Shown piece after piece: positions 1 to 8,978 of a stretch of 37,397 nt of DNA. Numbering within the stretch: position 1 is the first letter of the stretch; the number at the start of each line of letters is the position of its first letter. The translations under genes were made by a program, and so were the position numbers. Source of the stretch: Acidobacteriota bacterium (lineage in GTDB: Bacteria; Acidobacteriota; Terriglobia; UBA7540); the NCBI GenBank assembly GCA_003225365.1, contig QHZN01000084.1, positions 1-37,397 on the forward strand, written 5' to 3'. The notes beneath the pieces were generated by a model. That model did not search any database and had not been told where the DNA came from. It was given only the letters and a program-made list of their open reading frames with translations.

Positions 1-452
1 GTCAATCCCGCGTCGCCCACCACGGCGACCACGTGATAATCCTCGCCTTTCAAGTCGCGCGCCACGGCCATGCCGAGCGCCCCGGAAATCGCCGTGCCCG
101 CGTGCGCGACGTTGAAGGCGTCGTAAGGGCTCTCGTCGCGAACCGGAAAACCGGAGAGTCCGCCGTATTGGCGGATGGTCGGAAAGCGGTCGCGACGCCC
201 GGTAAGAATCTTGTGGACGTAGGCCTGGTGGCCCACGTCCCAGACGATTTTGTCCCGCGGCGCGTCGAAGACGTAGTGGAGAGCGACGGTCAGCTCCGCC
301 GCGCCGAGGCTGGAGGCCAGGTGCCCGCCTACTTTCGAAACCACGGAGATCAGGTAGTCGCGGCACTCTTCGGCGACCTTGGACAGTTCTTCGCGCGGGA
401 CCTTCTTCAGGTCGGCCGGACATTCGATGTGGGAGATATATTGGTAGTCCAT
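1..452 (-). CDS. dxs: 1-deoxy-D-xylulose-5-phosphate synthase, N-terminal part (cut by window edge)
   Basis: The first 150 residues read as the N-terminus of DXS, the thiamine-diphosphate enzyme that condenses pyruvate and glyceraldehyde-3-phosphate in the first step of the MEP isoprenoid pathway. Visible family signatures are [20 protein letters not shown] and the segment [20 protein letters not shown], where the conserved His residues help bind substrate and cofactor, followed by [17 protein letters not shown] and the GDAGLT start of the ThDP-binding motif. The ATG at 452 overlaps the TGA of ispA by one base (TGATG), so the two are probably translationally coupled. The rest of the gene lies beyond base 1. 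The family is usually about 620-640 residues, so roughly a quarter is present. Identification is firm. Confidence 0.95.
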   Translation of the reverse strand, partial: MDYQYISHIECPADLKKVPREELSKVAEECRDYLISVVSKVGGHLASSLGAAELTVALHYVFDAPRDKIVWDVGHQAYVHKILTGRRDRFPTIRQYGGLSGFPVRDESPYDAFNVAHAGTAISGALGMAVARDLKGEDYHVVAVVGDAGL

Positions 453-1351
453 CACTTCTCCCTGGTTACAAGGTAGCGCGCGATTTCGTTGAGCCGGTGC
501 GCGCGATCGCCGTAAATTTCCAATGCCGCCTGGGCCTCGGCGACGAGTTCGGCGGCGATGCGGCGCGCAGCTTCGACGCCATGAACCGCCGGATACGTAA
601 GCTTCTTCTGCCGGCCGTCCTTGCCCGGAGTTTTTCCGAGCGAGGCCGCCGAACCCGAGACGTCGAGCAGGTCGTCGGCCACTTGAAAGGCCAAGCCCAC
701 GCGTTCACCGTAGACCGTGACGCGGTCAAGGTCGGCGTCCGCGGCGCCCGCGTAAATCGCGCCCGAGCGCGCGGCGGCGCGAATGAGCGCGCCGGTCTTA
801 GCCGCATGAATATATTCGAGCGTCGCGGGGTCGGGAGCGCGGCCGCTCGCTTCGAGGTCCACGACTTGGCCGCCAATCATGCCCCGCGTGCCGATGGCCG
901 TCGAAAGCCCGTGGAGGACGCGCAGCCGGCGCGCCTCACCGGTTACGGCGGGCGCCGAGAGGATTCCGAACGCCAGCGTCAGCAGGGCATCGCCAGCAAG
1001 GATCGCCGTCGCCTCGCCGAATGCCACGTGGCAGGTGGGTTTCCCCCGGCGCAGGTCGTCGTTGTCGAGCGCGGGCAGGTCGTCATGAATCAGCGAATAG
1101 GTGTGGATGAATTCGATGGCGCAGCCGAGTTTTAAAAGGCTCGCTTCGTCCCCACCGAAAAGGCGCCCCGCCTCCTGGCACAGGATCGGGCGGATGCGCT
1201 TGCCGCCGGCGAAAACCGAGTGGCGCATCGCCTGGTGAATCGAGGGAGGGAACTCGTTGGCGGGCGGCATCAGGCGATCGAGCTCCGCATCCACGCGCGT
1301 GCGCAGCTCTTCAAGGGAGCCTTGAATCGTCAGGCAAGCGGCAGCGGTCAA
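452..1351 (-). CDS. ispA: (2E,6E)-farnesyl diphosphate synthase / short-chain polyprenyl synthase
   Basis: A trans-isoprenyl diphosphate synthase that adds isopentenyl diphosphate to allylic primers in the cytoplasm. It has the GGKRIRP substrate-binding motif, the first aspartate-rich motif in [20 protein letters not shown], the GQVVDL segment, and the second aspartate-rich motif FQVADDLLD. The sequence around the first motif matches IspA-type enzymes, but product length (C15 or C20) cannot be fixed from sequence. I chose the TTG at 1351: it overlaps the xseB stop codon (TTGA), sits behind a GGAGG inside the xseB 3' end, and gives 299 residues, the usual length. An upstream in-frame extension to 1459 overlaps xseB and carries no family similarity. 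The order xseB-ispA-dxs is common in bacteria and indicates one transcript. Confidence 0.93.
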   Translation of the reverse strand: MTAAACLTIQGSLEELRTRVDAELDRLMPPANEFPPSIHQAMRHSVFAGGKRIRPILCQEAGRLFGGDEASLLKLGCAIEFIHTYSLIHDDLPALDNDDLRRGKPTCHVAFGEATAILAGDALLTLAFGILSAPAVTGEARRLRVLHGLSTAIGTRGMIGGQVVDLEASGRAPDPATLEYIHAAKTGALIRAAARSGAIYAGAADADLDRVTVYGERVGLAFQVADDLLDVSGSAASLGKTPGKDGRQKKLTYPAVHGVEAARRIAAELVAEAQAALEIYGDRAHRLNEIARYLVTREK

Positions 1352-1611
1352 GGCTTCTCCCCCTCCTCGCTCTCGAAGGGCTCGGCGGCGAGCTTGCCAC
1401 CCGCTTTCTTCATCAGGATTTCGACCCGCCCCTCGGCCTCGGAGAGCTGCTTGTGGCAAACCTCGGAAAGTTTCATGCCCTCCTCGTAGAGTTGTAAGGC
1501 CTTTTCGAGCGGCAGCTCGGCGTCCTCGAGCTCGGCGACGATGGCGTCTAGCCGCTCGAGGTTCTTCTCGAAGGAGTCTTCTTTTCCCAATTTAGCGGGT
1601 GCGCTCATCAA
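1348..1611 (-). CDS. xseB: exodeoxyribonuclease VII small subunit
   Basis: An 87-residue protein with the typical XseB core: SFEKNLERLDAIVAELEDAE, then LPLEKALQLYEEGMKLSEVC and a charged helical end (LSEAEGRVEIL). XseB binds XseA to form the exonuclease that degrades single-stranded DNA to oligonucleotides. The C-terminal tail is Glu/Lys-rich and a few residues longer than usual. The stop codon overlaps the ispA TTG start, so it is the first gene of an xseB-ispA-dxs operon. xseA, often directly upstream, is not here; the upstream DNA is a heptanucleotide repeat region and then the metH/metF gene. Identification is firm. Confidence 0.93.
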   Translation of the reverse strand: MMSAPAKLGKEDSFEKNLERLDAIVAELEDAELPLEKALQLYEEGMKLSEVCHKQLSEAEGRVEILMKKAGGKLAAEPFESEEGEKP

Positions 1612-1614
1612 GTC

Positions 1615-1762
1615 TTGTCCTTTGTCCGTGGTCCACGGAAGACCGAAAAGTTGAAAGTCGGGGGTTGAAAGTCAAAGGTGAAGACTTCCGACTTTCAACT
1701 TTCGACCGCCCACGGGCAGCGGACAACTAACCACGGACAACGGACTACGGACTACTGACAAC
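1615..1762. repeat. nested inverted arrays of 7-nt degenerate repeats (heptad locus 1)
   Basis: Consecutive 7-nt units fill this gap. Outer left: ttgtcct, ttgtccg, tggtcca (1615-1635). Inner left: gttgaaa, gtcgggg, gttgaaa, gtcaaag, gtgaaga (1650-1684). Inner right: ccgactt, tcaactt, tcgaccg (1688-1708). Outer right: ggacaac, taaccac, ggacaac, ggactac, ggactac, tgacaac (1721-1762). The inner arms form a perfect 15-bp inverted repeat (1647-1661 with 1688-1702), and the outer arms are complementary in theme. The outer right array encodes the last codons and the TAG (1745-1747) of the minus-strand metH/metF gene. No gene is enclosed. Stem formation in RNA is inferred. Confidence 0.75.
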
Positions 1763-3604
1763 ATCCTTCTTCAGCACCTCTGCCACTTCCACGGCCAGGG
1801 CGTAGCGGCCGAAGGGAGATGCGATCTGGACGCCCTCAACGAATTCCCGGATTTCGGCCAGGATCTCTTGGGCGATGCGGACGCCCTCGGCGCGTGCGCG
1901 GTCGCCGGTATCGGCCTTCCGCATGCGCTCCATGACGGGCTGCGGGATGGTGACGCCGGGGACTTCGTTGTTCAGGAACTCGGCGTTGCGAAAGCTCGTA
2001 ATCGGCCAGAGGCTTGCGACGATGCTGAATTTGCCGTGTGTCATCGCGCGCACGGGTTTCAGGAACTCGCCCAGGCCTTGGGCGTCAAAGACCGGCTGCG
2101 TCAGGGCGAAATTTGCGCCCGCCTTTAGTTTGTATTCGAAGCGTCGCAACTCCTCGTCGAGGTTGACGGCCTGCGGATTCAGCGCCGCGCCGATCAGAAA
2201 CCCGGTCTGCGCGCCGAGGGGGTTCGCGCCGACGTCCAGGCCGCGATTAAGGCTGTTCAGAATGTTCACGAGACCGATGGCGTCCACTTCAAATATCGCG
2301 CTTTCCTGAACGGTCGAGTATTGCGCCGTATCGCGCGTCAAGGCAAGGATGTTCCGGAGGCCGAGCGCGTAGGCGCCGAGGAGTTCCGACTGAATCGTCA
2401 GCACGTTCCGGTCGCGCGTGCTGTAGTGGAGCAAAACGTCCACGCCGACCTGTTGCTTGAGGATGGCCGCGAGTGAGATGGCGCTCATGCGCGCCGTCGC
2501 GCCCGTGCCGTCGGGGATGTTCACCGCGTCCACGCCGTGGGCGGCCAGATACCGCGCGCCTTCGATTTCTTGCGCGGCGTCCGAGCCCTTCGGCGGAACG
2601 ATTTCGACGATTACGGGGAAGCCGCCGGCTGCCAGTTTTCGCCCCAGCGGCGAGCGTTGTTCGACCGGCGGCGGCTCGGGCGCTTCCAGGCGCCGGCCGA
2701 CGACTTCGACCACTGCGCGCGAGTCGCCGAGGGTCGCCGACTTGACGGCCGTCTTGATGGCCCGGATGTGCTCGGGCGTGGTGCCGCAGCAGCCGCCCAC
2801 CAGGCGCGCCCCCGCCTGAATGAACCGAGCGGCGTAGCTCGCCATGTATTCCGGCGAGCAAAGATAAATGGCTCGGCCCTCGACCGTGCGGGGCATGCCG
2901 GCGTTCGGCTGCGCGGAGAGTTTCTTCGCCGTCACGCGCGCCATGCGCTCCAAGGTCTCCAGCACCGCGGCCGGGCCGACGCTACAGTTGAGTCCGATGA
3001 CGTCCGTGCCCCACTCGTCGAGGAGGCGCGCGAAGTCTTCCGGCGGCGTGCCGGTGGGCGTCGCGCCGTCTTCCCGGATGGTCATCTGAACGACTACGGG
3101 AAGCCGCGAGGCGTCGCGCGCGGCGAGGAGGGCTTGGTGGGCCTCCTCGACGTCCACCATGGTCTCGATGATCACCAGGTCCACGCCGCCCTCGACCAGG
3201 GCTTCGATCTGCTCGCGAAACGACTGGCGGGCCTCTTCGCGCGAGGTAGGGCCGAGCGGCTCCAGGCGCAGCCCGAACGGGCCGACGGCTCCGGCCACCC
3301 AGAGGTCATCGCCAGCCACTTCGCGCGCCAGGCGCGCTCCGGCGATATTGATCTCGCGGACTTTGTCCCCCAAATCGAATTTCGCCAGACGCAGACGTGT
3401 GGCTCCAAAAGTATTCGTCTCGACAACCTCGGCGCCAGCCTTGACGTAGCCCAAGTGGACTTCTTTCACCAAGTGCGGCGCCGATAGGTTGAGCTCGTCA
3501 AAACAGCGGCTGAGGGAGATGCCCTTGGAATAAAGCATCGTCCCCATCGCGCCGTCGCACACAACCACCCGCTTTTCAAGCCTTTCGCCAAAGGGTTCTC
3601 GCAT
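1745..3604 (-). CDS. bifunctional homocysteine S-methyltransferase / 5,10-methylenetetrahydrofolate reductase
   Basis: A two-domain methionine-cycle enzyme of 619 residues, similar in layout to Bacillus YitJ. Residues about 1-290 are a homocysteine S-methyltransferase domain: VVCDGAMGTML near the start and the three zinc-binding cysteines in GLNCSVGP (about residue 204) and VGGCCGTTPEHI (about 270). Residues about 325-610 are a MetF-type TIM barrel: VEIVPPKGSD, VNIPDGTGATARMSAISLA, GLRNILALTRD and the late ALTQPVFDA motif. It would make methyl-THF with the C-terminal domain and methylate homocysteine with the N-terminal one. The ATG at 3604 gives the family N-terminus. The last residues (VVSSP and stop) are encoded by a heptanucleotide array. 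There is no cobalamin-binding domain, so it is not a canonical MetH. Confidence 0.92.
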   Translation of the reverse strand: MREPFGERLEKRVVVCDGAMGTMLYSKGISLSRCFDELNLSAPHLVKEVHLGYVKAGAEVVETNTFGATRLRLAKFDLGDKVREINIAGARLAREVAGDDLWVAGAVGPFGLRLEPLGPTSREEARQSFREQIEALVEGGVDLVIIETMVDVEEAHQALLAARDASRLPVVVQMTIREDGATPTGTPPEDFARLLDEWGTDVIGLNCSVGPAAVLETLERMARVTAKKLSAQPNAGMPRTVEGRAIYLCSPEYMASYAARFIQAGARLVGGCCGTTPEHIRAIKTAVKSATLGDSRAVVEVVGRRLEAPEPPPVEQRSPLGRKLAAGGFPVIVEIVPPKGSDAAQEIEGARYLAAHGVDAVNIPDGTGATARMSAISLAAILKQQVGVDVLLHYSTRDRNVLTIQSELLGAYALGLRNILALTRDTAQYSTVQESAIFEVDAIGLVNILNSLNRGLDVGANPLGAQTGFLIGAALNPQAVNLDEELRRFEYKLKAGANFALTQPVFDAQGLGEFLKPVRAMTHGKFSIVASLWPITSFRNAEFLNNEVPGVTIPQPVMERMRKADTGDRARAEGVRIAQEILAEIREFVEGVQIASPFGRYALAVEVAEVLKKDVVSSP

Positions 3605-3713
3605 CTTCCCCGTAGTTTAGCACGCCAGGGCCAGACTTTATCGTCGATTTGGTTACGAGCGCGGCTGGCGCGGGCGGCGAGGACATTGTAAATTGGAGGG
3701 CCAGGAGCCCCGC

Positions 3714-4172
3714 GTGGAAGCGCTTTACAACGTCCTCACGGATTTTTTCGCCCACTACGGCTACTGGGTGATTTTTTTTGGCGTGATGCTGGAGAACGGC
3801 GGCGTCCCGCTGCCGGGGGAGACCATTCTGCTTTTCGCCGGGTTTCTCGCCTACCATGGCGAAATCAACCTGGTGCGGGCCATGGCCACAGCGGCGGCGG
3901 GCGCGACGATTGGCGACAGCTTGGGATTCTGCCCACGCTTTCTCTTTTTCAATTTCACCGGGGCGGTCTTGTGGTCGTTGACGATTGGAAGCGTCGGGTT
4001 CCTGTTTGGCGGGAGCCTCCCGACGCTGGTCCACGTCGTCAAGCGATTCCACCAAGCGGTCTTCGCGGCTGCGGTGTTGGCGATAGCGGTTTGGGTGTGG
4101 TTTTACCTCAAGCGTCGCCACGCCAAGCGACGTGCGCCTAGTCTCCGGCGGGACGACGAACGTCCCCAATAA
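3714..4172 (+). CDS. DedA-family membrane protein with internal deletion
   Basis: The N-terminal half is a clear DedA (SNARE-associated/VTT family) start: YGYWVIFFGVMLENGGVPLP, then GETILLFAGFLAYHG and an Ala/Gly-rich helix ending GATIGDSLGF. The text then jumps to RFLFFNFTGAVLWSL, which in full-length members lies near residue 150 after the central block with the conserved F-x-GR-x-(I/V)-PG-x-R motif. That block is absent, so the protein is about 153 residues instead of about 210-220. The C-terminus has a last hydrophobic helix and a basic tail. I chose the GTG at 3714, with AGGAG six bases upstream; a TTG at 3693 is also in frame. DedA proteins act in lipid carrier or phospholipid transport. 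Lacking its central motif, this copy is probably non-functional or an assembly artefact. Confidence 0.75.
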   Translation: MEALYNVLTDFFAHYGYWVIFFGVMLENGGVPLPGETILLFAGFLAYHGEINLVRAMATAAAGATIGDSLGFCPRFLFFNFTGAVLWSLTIGSVGFLFGGSLPTLVHVVKRFHQAVFAAAVLAIAVWVWFYLKRRHAKRRAPSLRRDDERPQ

Positions 4173-4233
4173 GGTCTTTAGGGAAATAAAAAATTCGGTA
4201 GGGCCGACGAAAAGCAATTGAGGTCTGCGACGC

Positions 4234-4311
4234 CTTAAAGGTTGAAGTGCGGCTTAGCGGAGAAGGTTCTCCGTCGCAGGCCATTCAACCTTCAACCTTC
4301 ACCCTTAACAA
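4234..4311. repeat. short inverted 7-nt repeats without an enclosed gene (heptad locus 2)
   Basis: The left arm reads ttaaagg and ttgaagt (from 4235). The right arm reads ttcaacc, ttcaacc, ttcaccc, ttaacaa (4284-4311), complementary in theme. Between them is a small perfect palindrome, cggagaa-gg-ttctccg (about 4258-4273). The locus lies between the convergent DedA and M61 genes and is not adjacent to either stop codon. The rest of the 181-base gap (4173-4353) shows nothing else I can name. Confidence 0.55.
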
Positions 4312-4353
4312 TCCCCGCATTGCCCTCCGTCCCCAGCACCTAACGCGTGGCCC

Positions 4354-6222
4354 CTACCGCCCACCCAGCCACCCCTGGCGGATGGCACGCTGGTTCGGCG
4401 TCGCGTCCGGCGATTCGACAATGGAATAATCGCGGCTGGAAGGCGGATCGAGCTTTACGGTAATGCGGTCGCGGCGGCCGTGGCGCTCGACCGTAAAGGG
4501 GACATCGGCGCCGGGAGGATAAATCTTGAGCCGGTCCGTGAGGGGAGTATTCGCGAGCGAGGCGCCGTCCACCGCGACCAGGAGATCGTCCCGGGAGAGG
4601 CCGGCGCGGTCCGCCGCCCCGCCCGGGTTGATTGCCGTAATCTTCACCCCCAAATCTTCCGCCCGGCTGAAGATCCCGAGGCTCGGAGGCGCGTCCGAGG
4701 GTGTGGTCACACGCTGGGCCAGACCCGCCTTCGCCAGCGTCTCCGCGTAGGGAAGGGGAGCCGTCCCTTGCACGTATTTTCCGAAGAAGTCTGTGAAGTC
4801 GTTTCCGGAGACGGCTTTGAGGGCGTCCAGAATGTCCTTTTCCTCGTAGCCGCGGCCGGGGCCGTAGTAAGTGGCCGGGGGCGCCTCATAAAACTTCTGA
4901 TACATCACCCTCAGAATATCGTCGAGCGACTTTGCGCCGCCCGTGCGGCTGCGGAGTTCAAGGTCCAGGAGCATCGCGAGTAGAGCGCCCTTGTTGTAAT
5001 AAGAGACGGTCGTATTGGCGAAATTCGTTTCCTGCATTTGAGGCGAGCGGTCATAGAACCAGGCGTGGAAGCTCGAGCTCTCCGCCGACATCATCAGCCG
5101 CCCCGGCTCGATTTCGAGCTGCGCGATTTCATTCGCGAGGTGTTGGAGAAACTCTTCGCGGGTCCACAGGCCCGCGCGCAACAGATGGATGTAAGCGTAA
5201 TAACTAGTGACGCCCTCGGCAAACCAGAGGGAGGGCGTGTAATCTTCGCGCGAGTAGTCGAAGGGGCCGAGCGCCAGAGGCCTGAGCCGCTTCACATTCC
5301 AGACGTGAAAGAATTCGTGTGCGGCAGTCTCCAGGGCCTCGCGCGCGCCGGAGGAGTCGAGCGCCCTGCTCATAATGATTTGAGTGGAATTCAGATGCTC
5401 CATGCCGTCCCCGGCCGGGATGTCCGGCGCGAAATGAAAGAGAAAAGTGTAGTGATCGAAATCCGGAGCGGGCATCATGGCCAACTCCGAGCGCACGATT
5501 TTCCTCACGCCCTCTTCCAGTTCCCCCCGCCCCCCCGGCGACTCCGAATAGGAGTGGACCGCGATGCGGAAGGTTTTGCCGGCTTCCTGGAACTCGGTCA
5601 CTGTGGTTTCGGGGGAGATTTCCATCGGGGTGTCAATCAGGCGGTCGTAGTTGGGGGCTGCGAACGAGCGGTCGCCGGTGGAAAGCGAAAACCCGCCGAC
5701 GATCTTCCAGTCGCGCGACGGCGGCTCGATATCGAGCGCGACCCCGTCCTGTTTGTGTCCCGCGACGTACATGAAAATAGAAGCGCCGTTCAGGTTGGCG
5801 TGGGTGGAATCGTATTCGGAGAACGAGCCGTTCAGGTCGTTCGCGAAGACCCGATAGCGGACGCTGACCGTACCGCCCGAGTCGCGCGCGTCCACCCTCC
5901 AAGTCTGCTTGTCGGGCTCGGACCAGGGGAGCGGCCGGCCGTCGGCCCCGGACGCGGAGAATTCCTGGACGTTCTTCGCGAAGTCGTAGATGGCGTAGCG
6001 GCCCGGCGACCAAGCCGGGAGCACGAGGTCAATCGCGGGCTCTTTTACAGGATTTGCGTCAATTTGGACGTCCAGGAGATGTGCCGAAGGGTGCGTGAGA
6101 CGAAGGTGATAATGAATTACGAGGGGGCTGGGCGCCGCCACTTGCCCGGCGGCGAGCGTTCGAGCTGCCAGGAAGACTAAGAGCCCTGTCGCGAGGGCCG
6201 CCTTCCGATCGTGGAATTGCAA
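4354..6222 (-). CDS. M61-family metallopeptidase (glycyl aminopeptidase-like) with PDZ domain
   Basis: A 622-residue secreted peptidase. It has an N-terminal signal-like segment (ATGLLVFLAARTLAAG), a long beta-rich N-domain, and the zinc motif AAHEFFHVWNVKRLRP (HExxH near residue 302) followed by WFAEGVTSYYAY, whose Glu is the expected third ligand. A C-terminal PDZ domain holds DLGVKITAINPGGAADRAGL and DDLLVAVDG. This order is that of M61 enzymes, which prefer N-terminal Gly or Ala. The start is taken as TTG at 6222, in frame and preceded by GGGAGG four bases away; the ATG at 6226 is out of frame. It follows the penicillin-acylase-like gene by about 40 bases on the same strand, so they are likely co-transcribed and both act on exported substrates. 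Confidence 0.88.
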   Translation of the reverse strand: MQFHDRKAALATGLLVFLAARTLAAGQVAAPSPLVIHYHLRLTHPSAHLLDVQIDANPVKEPAIDLVLPAWSPGRYAIYDFAKNVQEFSASGADGRPLPWSEPDKQTWRVDARDSGGTVSVRYRVFANDLNGSFSEYDSTHANLNGASIFMYVAGHKQDGVALDIEPPSRDWKIVGGFSLSTGDRSFAAPNYDRLIDTPMEISPETTVTEFQEAGKTFRIAVHSYSESPGGRGELEEGVRKIVRSELAMMPAPDFDHYTFLFHFAPDIPAGDGMEHLNSTQIIMSRALDSSGAREALETAAHEFFHVWNVKRLRPLALGPFDYSREDYTPSLWFAEGVTSYYAYIHLLRAGLWTREEFLQHLANEIAQLEIEPGRLMMSAESSSFHAWFYDRSPQMQETNFANTTVSYYNKGALLAMLLDLELRSRTGGAKSLDDILRVMYQKFYEAPPATYYGPGRGYEEKDILDALKAVSGNDFTDFFGKYVQGTAPLPYAETLAKAGLAQRVTTPSDAPPSLGIFSRAEDLGVKITAINPGGAADRAGLSRDDLLVAVDGASLANTPLTDRLKIYPPGADVPFTVERHGRRDRITVKLDPPSSRDYSIVESPDATPNQRAIRQGWLGGR

Positions 6223-6262
6223 TCATCCTCCCTTGGAGCCGGCTCCCCTTACGCCCTCGGGC

Positions 6263-8779
6263 TTATTGCGGCTCGAGGGTAAGCCGGTGCACGGCGCCTT
6301 GCTCGACGGCCTGGGGGCTGAAGAGCATCGGGAAGCTCGTGCCGTGATACCAAGCTTCGAATTGGTCTTTGTAATGAGGACTCAGGAAATTGCCGGCCTC
6401 CCCGAGCGTAAGGTTTTGGACGGAATGGTCGAAATCGGAGAAATCCACAACCATGCGCATGGAGGGCCCATGGCCGGCAGTCGTGGCCTTGATGGTGTTG
6501 GCGGTCCCGGCCTGGGGAAACGGTCCGATGTCGAGAAACCTTGACAGGAAAGGAAGCCGCCCGGAAATGCGGTTGCGAAACGTGAGGCGAATCGTATCCC
6601 CCCACTTCCAGGCGGCGTGGTCGGGCGAGCCCACCAGGCCCGAGATGCGCGCGACGGCCTCCTCGAGGCTTTTCATGAGCGTCATGTTGAAATCCGCGTC
6701 CCCGGGTGGCAGCCACCGCGCCCAGCGATTCTTGAGCACGTTCTGGAGAAAACCCGTGCTCAAGCCCCAATGATAATTCGGAGCATCTGCGCCGAGCTTC
6801 GGCCCGAGGACGCGCTGGAGGAGAGCCTGGCGCGTGAGCTCGAGGACGAGCGTGGCGCCGGAATCCGCGCGCGCTTCACCGTCCCATGCCCGAACAAGCG
6901 CGAGGGCATATTGCGCGTCGGCGCTTACGGGCGGCGAAGCCTGGGCGGCGCCCACGAGCTCCTTGGCCAGCCACTGGTCGTCGAGCGGAGCAATGTCCAT
7001 CTGAATGCGCAGCATGTCGCGAACTTCGAATTCGCGGCCCGACTCGAGCAGTTGAAAGATTCGCGCGGTGCGAAAAGGCGGCGCCCACTCATGCGTGATG
7101 AAAAACCGGTAGCCGTCCGGAACCACCCGCCCGTTCGCCGTGGCGATGAGGCCGCTCGGCGGATTGAACGCGTGCGGGAGGTCTTCGAAGGGCACGTAGC
7201 CGGTCCAATCGTAGTCGTCCGAATCGCCGGGCTCCGGCACGCTCCCCTCCCCCTGCTTGCGGAGAGGAATCCAGCCCGCGGCGTAATAGCCGATGTTGCC
7301 GTCCATGTCCGCGTAGACGACGTTCTGCATCGGGCCGGAATAGTCCCGGAGGGCTTCGGTAAAACCCTGCCAGTTCGCGGCCCGATCGAGCTTCAAGAGC
7401 ATGAATCGGAGCGAATGCGGCTCGAGCGCCGTCCACTCGAGGGCCAGTTCGCGGTGCTGGTCGCCTGATATCACCGGCCCGTGCCGCGTAGTCTTGACCG
7501 TCAAGTGGAAGTCCGGCCCGTCACGTACATGGATGATTTCCTCGCGGACCTCGGCGTTTTCCCACTGACCGTTGTGCAGGTACTGGTTCGCGTTCGCGGG
7601 ATTGAAATGCTCGATGAAGAGGTCGGCGACGTCGGGGCCGGTGTTGGTCATGCCCCAGGCAATTCGCTCGTTATGCCCGATCACCACGAGCGGCAGGCCG
7701 GGAAAAGTGGCGCCGGCAACGCTGAGCCCCGGCGCAACCAAGTGCGCCATGTACCAAATGCTCGGCACGGAATGGCCCAGATGCGGGTCGTTGGCGAGCA
7801 GCGGTTTGCGCGAGCGAGTGTGCGCGCCGCTCACTACCCAGTTGTTGCTGCCGAGACCCGATCGTGCCGTGGGCACAGCATCGAGAAATCCCTCCGCTTC
7901 GCCTTCCGGAAATCCGATGTTAAGGAGGGGCGGTCGAAGACCCTGCCGAAGGCCCTGAGCCGAGTCGAAGGGAGCGCGGCCGAAGGGCGGAGCGAGCAAC
8001 TCTCTGGCATTGGGCGGCGACGGACCGAAAGTTGAGCGGTTCGAAGATGGCGTTGTGGCCCGCGATGGCTCGGCGACCGGATGGTCGAGGTCCGAATGGT
8101 CGGGAAGAAGGTCAGCGTAAAGCTCGGGGCTAATCTTCGCCTTCAAGCGCTCTCGCATCAAGTCCTCCGGCCACGATGTTCCGAGGTTCCTCGCCATATT
8201 TAAAGCGACCTGAAGCGAGTCAGCTTCTTCCCACGGGCGGGGCTTGATGCCGAGCAGGGCAAATTCGATGGGCAGGCGGTCATGGTGCGAAGCGATGTAG
8301 GCGTTGACCCCGCGCGCGTAGGCGGCGAAGACGGTGCCCGACTCCGGGTCGAGCTCGGCAACCGCGCGCTCAACGGCTTGGCGGGACCCGAGCCGACGGG
8401 TTTCGATATCCACGTCGAGCGCCGCGCGCCCAACGATTTCGGAAAGCTCTCCGCGCCCCAGACGCCGGCTGAATTCCATCTGCCAGAGGCGGTCTGAAGC
8501 GGTGACGTAGCCTTGAGCCATGGCCGCATCTTCAAGCGACTTTGCGTAGATGTGCGGCACTCCGCGCGCGTCGCGCAGGATTTCCACCGGCGCTGCGAGG
8601 CCCGCCACGCCCAGACTGCCGTCGAGCTCGGGGAGATTGGCTCTCTCCTTCCAGTAAAACCACGTCCCCGCTCCCCCTGCCGTGACGAGGGTGAGAATGA
8701 TCAAAACCCCAAAGGCGCGAACAGCTTTGCGGGCGGTTTGCGGGCGTGGAGTTCGGACTTCGCTGACCACGCTGGCCAT
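6263..8779 (-). CDS. penicillin acylase family (Ntn-hydrolase) protein
   Basis: An 838-residue precursor of the S45 penicillin acylase/acyl-homoserine-lactone acylase superfamily. An N-terminal membrane or signal segment (FGVLIILTLVTAGGAGTWFYW) is followed by PVEILRDARGVPHIYAKSLE and DRLWQMEFSRRLGRGELSEI, typical of the alpha chain. The autoprocessing nucleophile is the Ser of GLGSNNWVVSG (about Ser311), followed by PLLANDPHLGHSVPSIWY of the beta chain. The linker before the nucleophile carries a palindromic repeat translated as PFDSAQGLRQGLRPP (bases about 7938-7975), which would probably be tolerated because this linker is normally removed. The substrate cannot be inferred; these enzymes hydrolyse amides of beta-lactams, AHLs or related compounds. 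No convincing ribosome site precedes the ATG at 8779. Confidence 0.9.
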   Translation of the reverse strand: MASVVSEVRTPRPQTARKAVRAFGVLIILTLVTAGGAGTWFYWKERANLPELDGSLGVAGLAAPVEILRDARGVPHIYAKSLEDAAMAQGYVTASDRLWQMEFSRRLGRGELSEIVGRAALDVDIETRRLGSRQAVERAVAELDPESGTVFAAYARGVNAYIASHHDRLPIEFALLGIKPRPWEEADSLQVALNMARNLGTSWPEDLMRERLKAKISPELYADLLPDHSDLDHPVAEPSRATTPSSNRSTFGPSPPNARELLAPPFGRAPFDSAQGLRQGLRPPLLNIGFPEGEAEGFLDAVPTARSGLGSNNWVVSGAHTRSRKPLLANDPHLGHSVPSIWYMAHLVAPGLSVAGATFPGLPLVVIGHNERIAWGMTNTGPDVADLFIEHFNPANANQYLHNGQWENAEVREEIIHVRDGPDFHLTVKTTRHGPVISGDQHRELALEWTALEPHSLRFMLLKLDRAANWQGFTEALRDYSGPMQNVVYADMDGNIGYYAAGWIPLRKQGEGSVPEPGDSDDYDWTGYVPFEDLPHAFNPPSGLIATANGRVVPDGYRFFITHEWAPPFRTARIFQLLESGREFEVRDMLRIQMDIAPLDDQWLAKELVGAAQASPPVSADAQYALALVRAWDGEARADSGATLVLELTRQALLQRVLGPKLGADAPNYHWGLSTGFLQNVLKNRWARWLPPGDADFNMTLMKSLEEAVARISGLVGSPDHAAWKWGDTIRLTFRNRISGRLPFLSRFLDIGPFPQAGTANTIKATTAGHGPSMRMVVDFSDFDHSVQNLTLGEAGNFLSPHYKDQFEAWYHGTSFPMLFSPQAVEQGAVHRLTLEPQ
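7938..7975. repeat. intragenic palindromic repeat, copy in penicillin acylase gene
   Basis: The core CCCTGAGCCGAGTCGAAGGG (7953-7972) is a copy of the dispersed palindrome CCCTTCGACT-N2-GCTCAGG. A partial second copy (ccctgccgaagg) lies just upstream. It is in frame on the minus strand and encodes FDSAQGL in the linker ahead of the catalytic serine. Confidence 0.8.
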
Positions 8780-8978
8780 GGGAGAATCAATGCGTGTCCG
8801 CGGGACTTTTCAGGCGCCCGGCGGCAGCGCGACATCGTACTAAAGAAACCCAGGCGCGGCAACTTGCGCCCTCACGCGCCTTCTCGCAGAGATCTTTCGG
8901 CGTCGAGGCGGCGACCCCTGACGGGGAAGTTTCGTGTTATCTTTCCGCCCAGCCACAATTACGCTTGATGACCGCACT

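Noticed and set aside
1352-1459. N-terminal extension of ispA to an upstream start
   Set aside because: It lies wholly inside xseB in another frame, and the TTG at 1351 with GGAGG gives the normal length.
2537-3487. Open frame of 316 codons opposite metH/metF
   Set aside because: Antisense shadow; the minus strand encodes clear enzyme motifs throughout.
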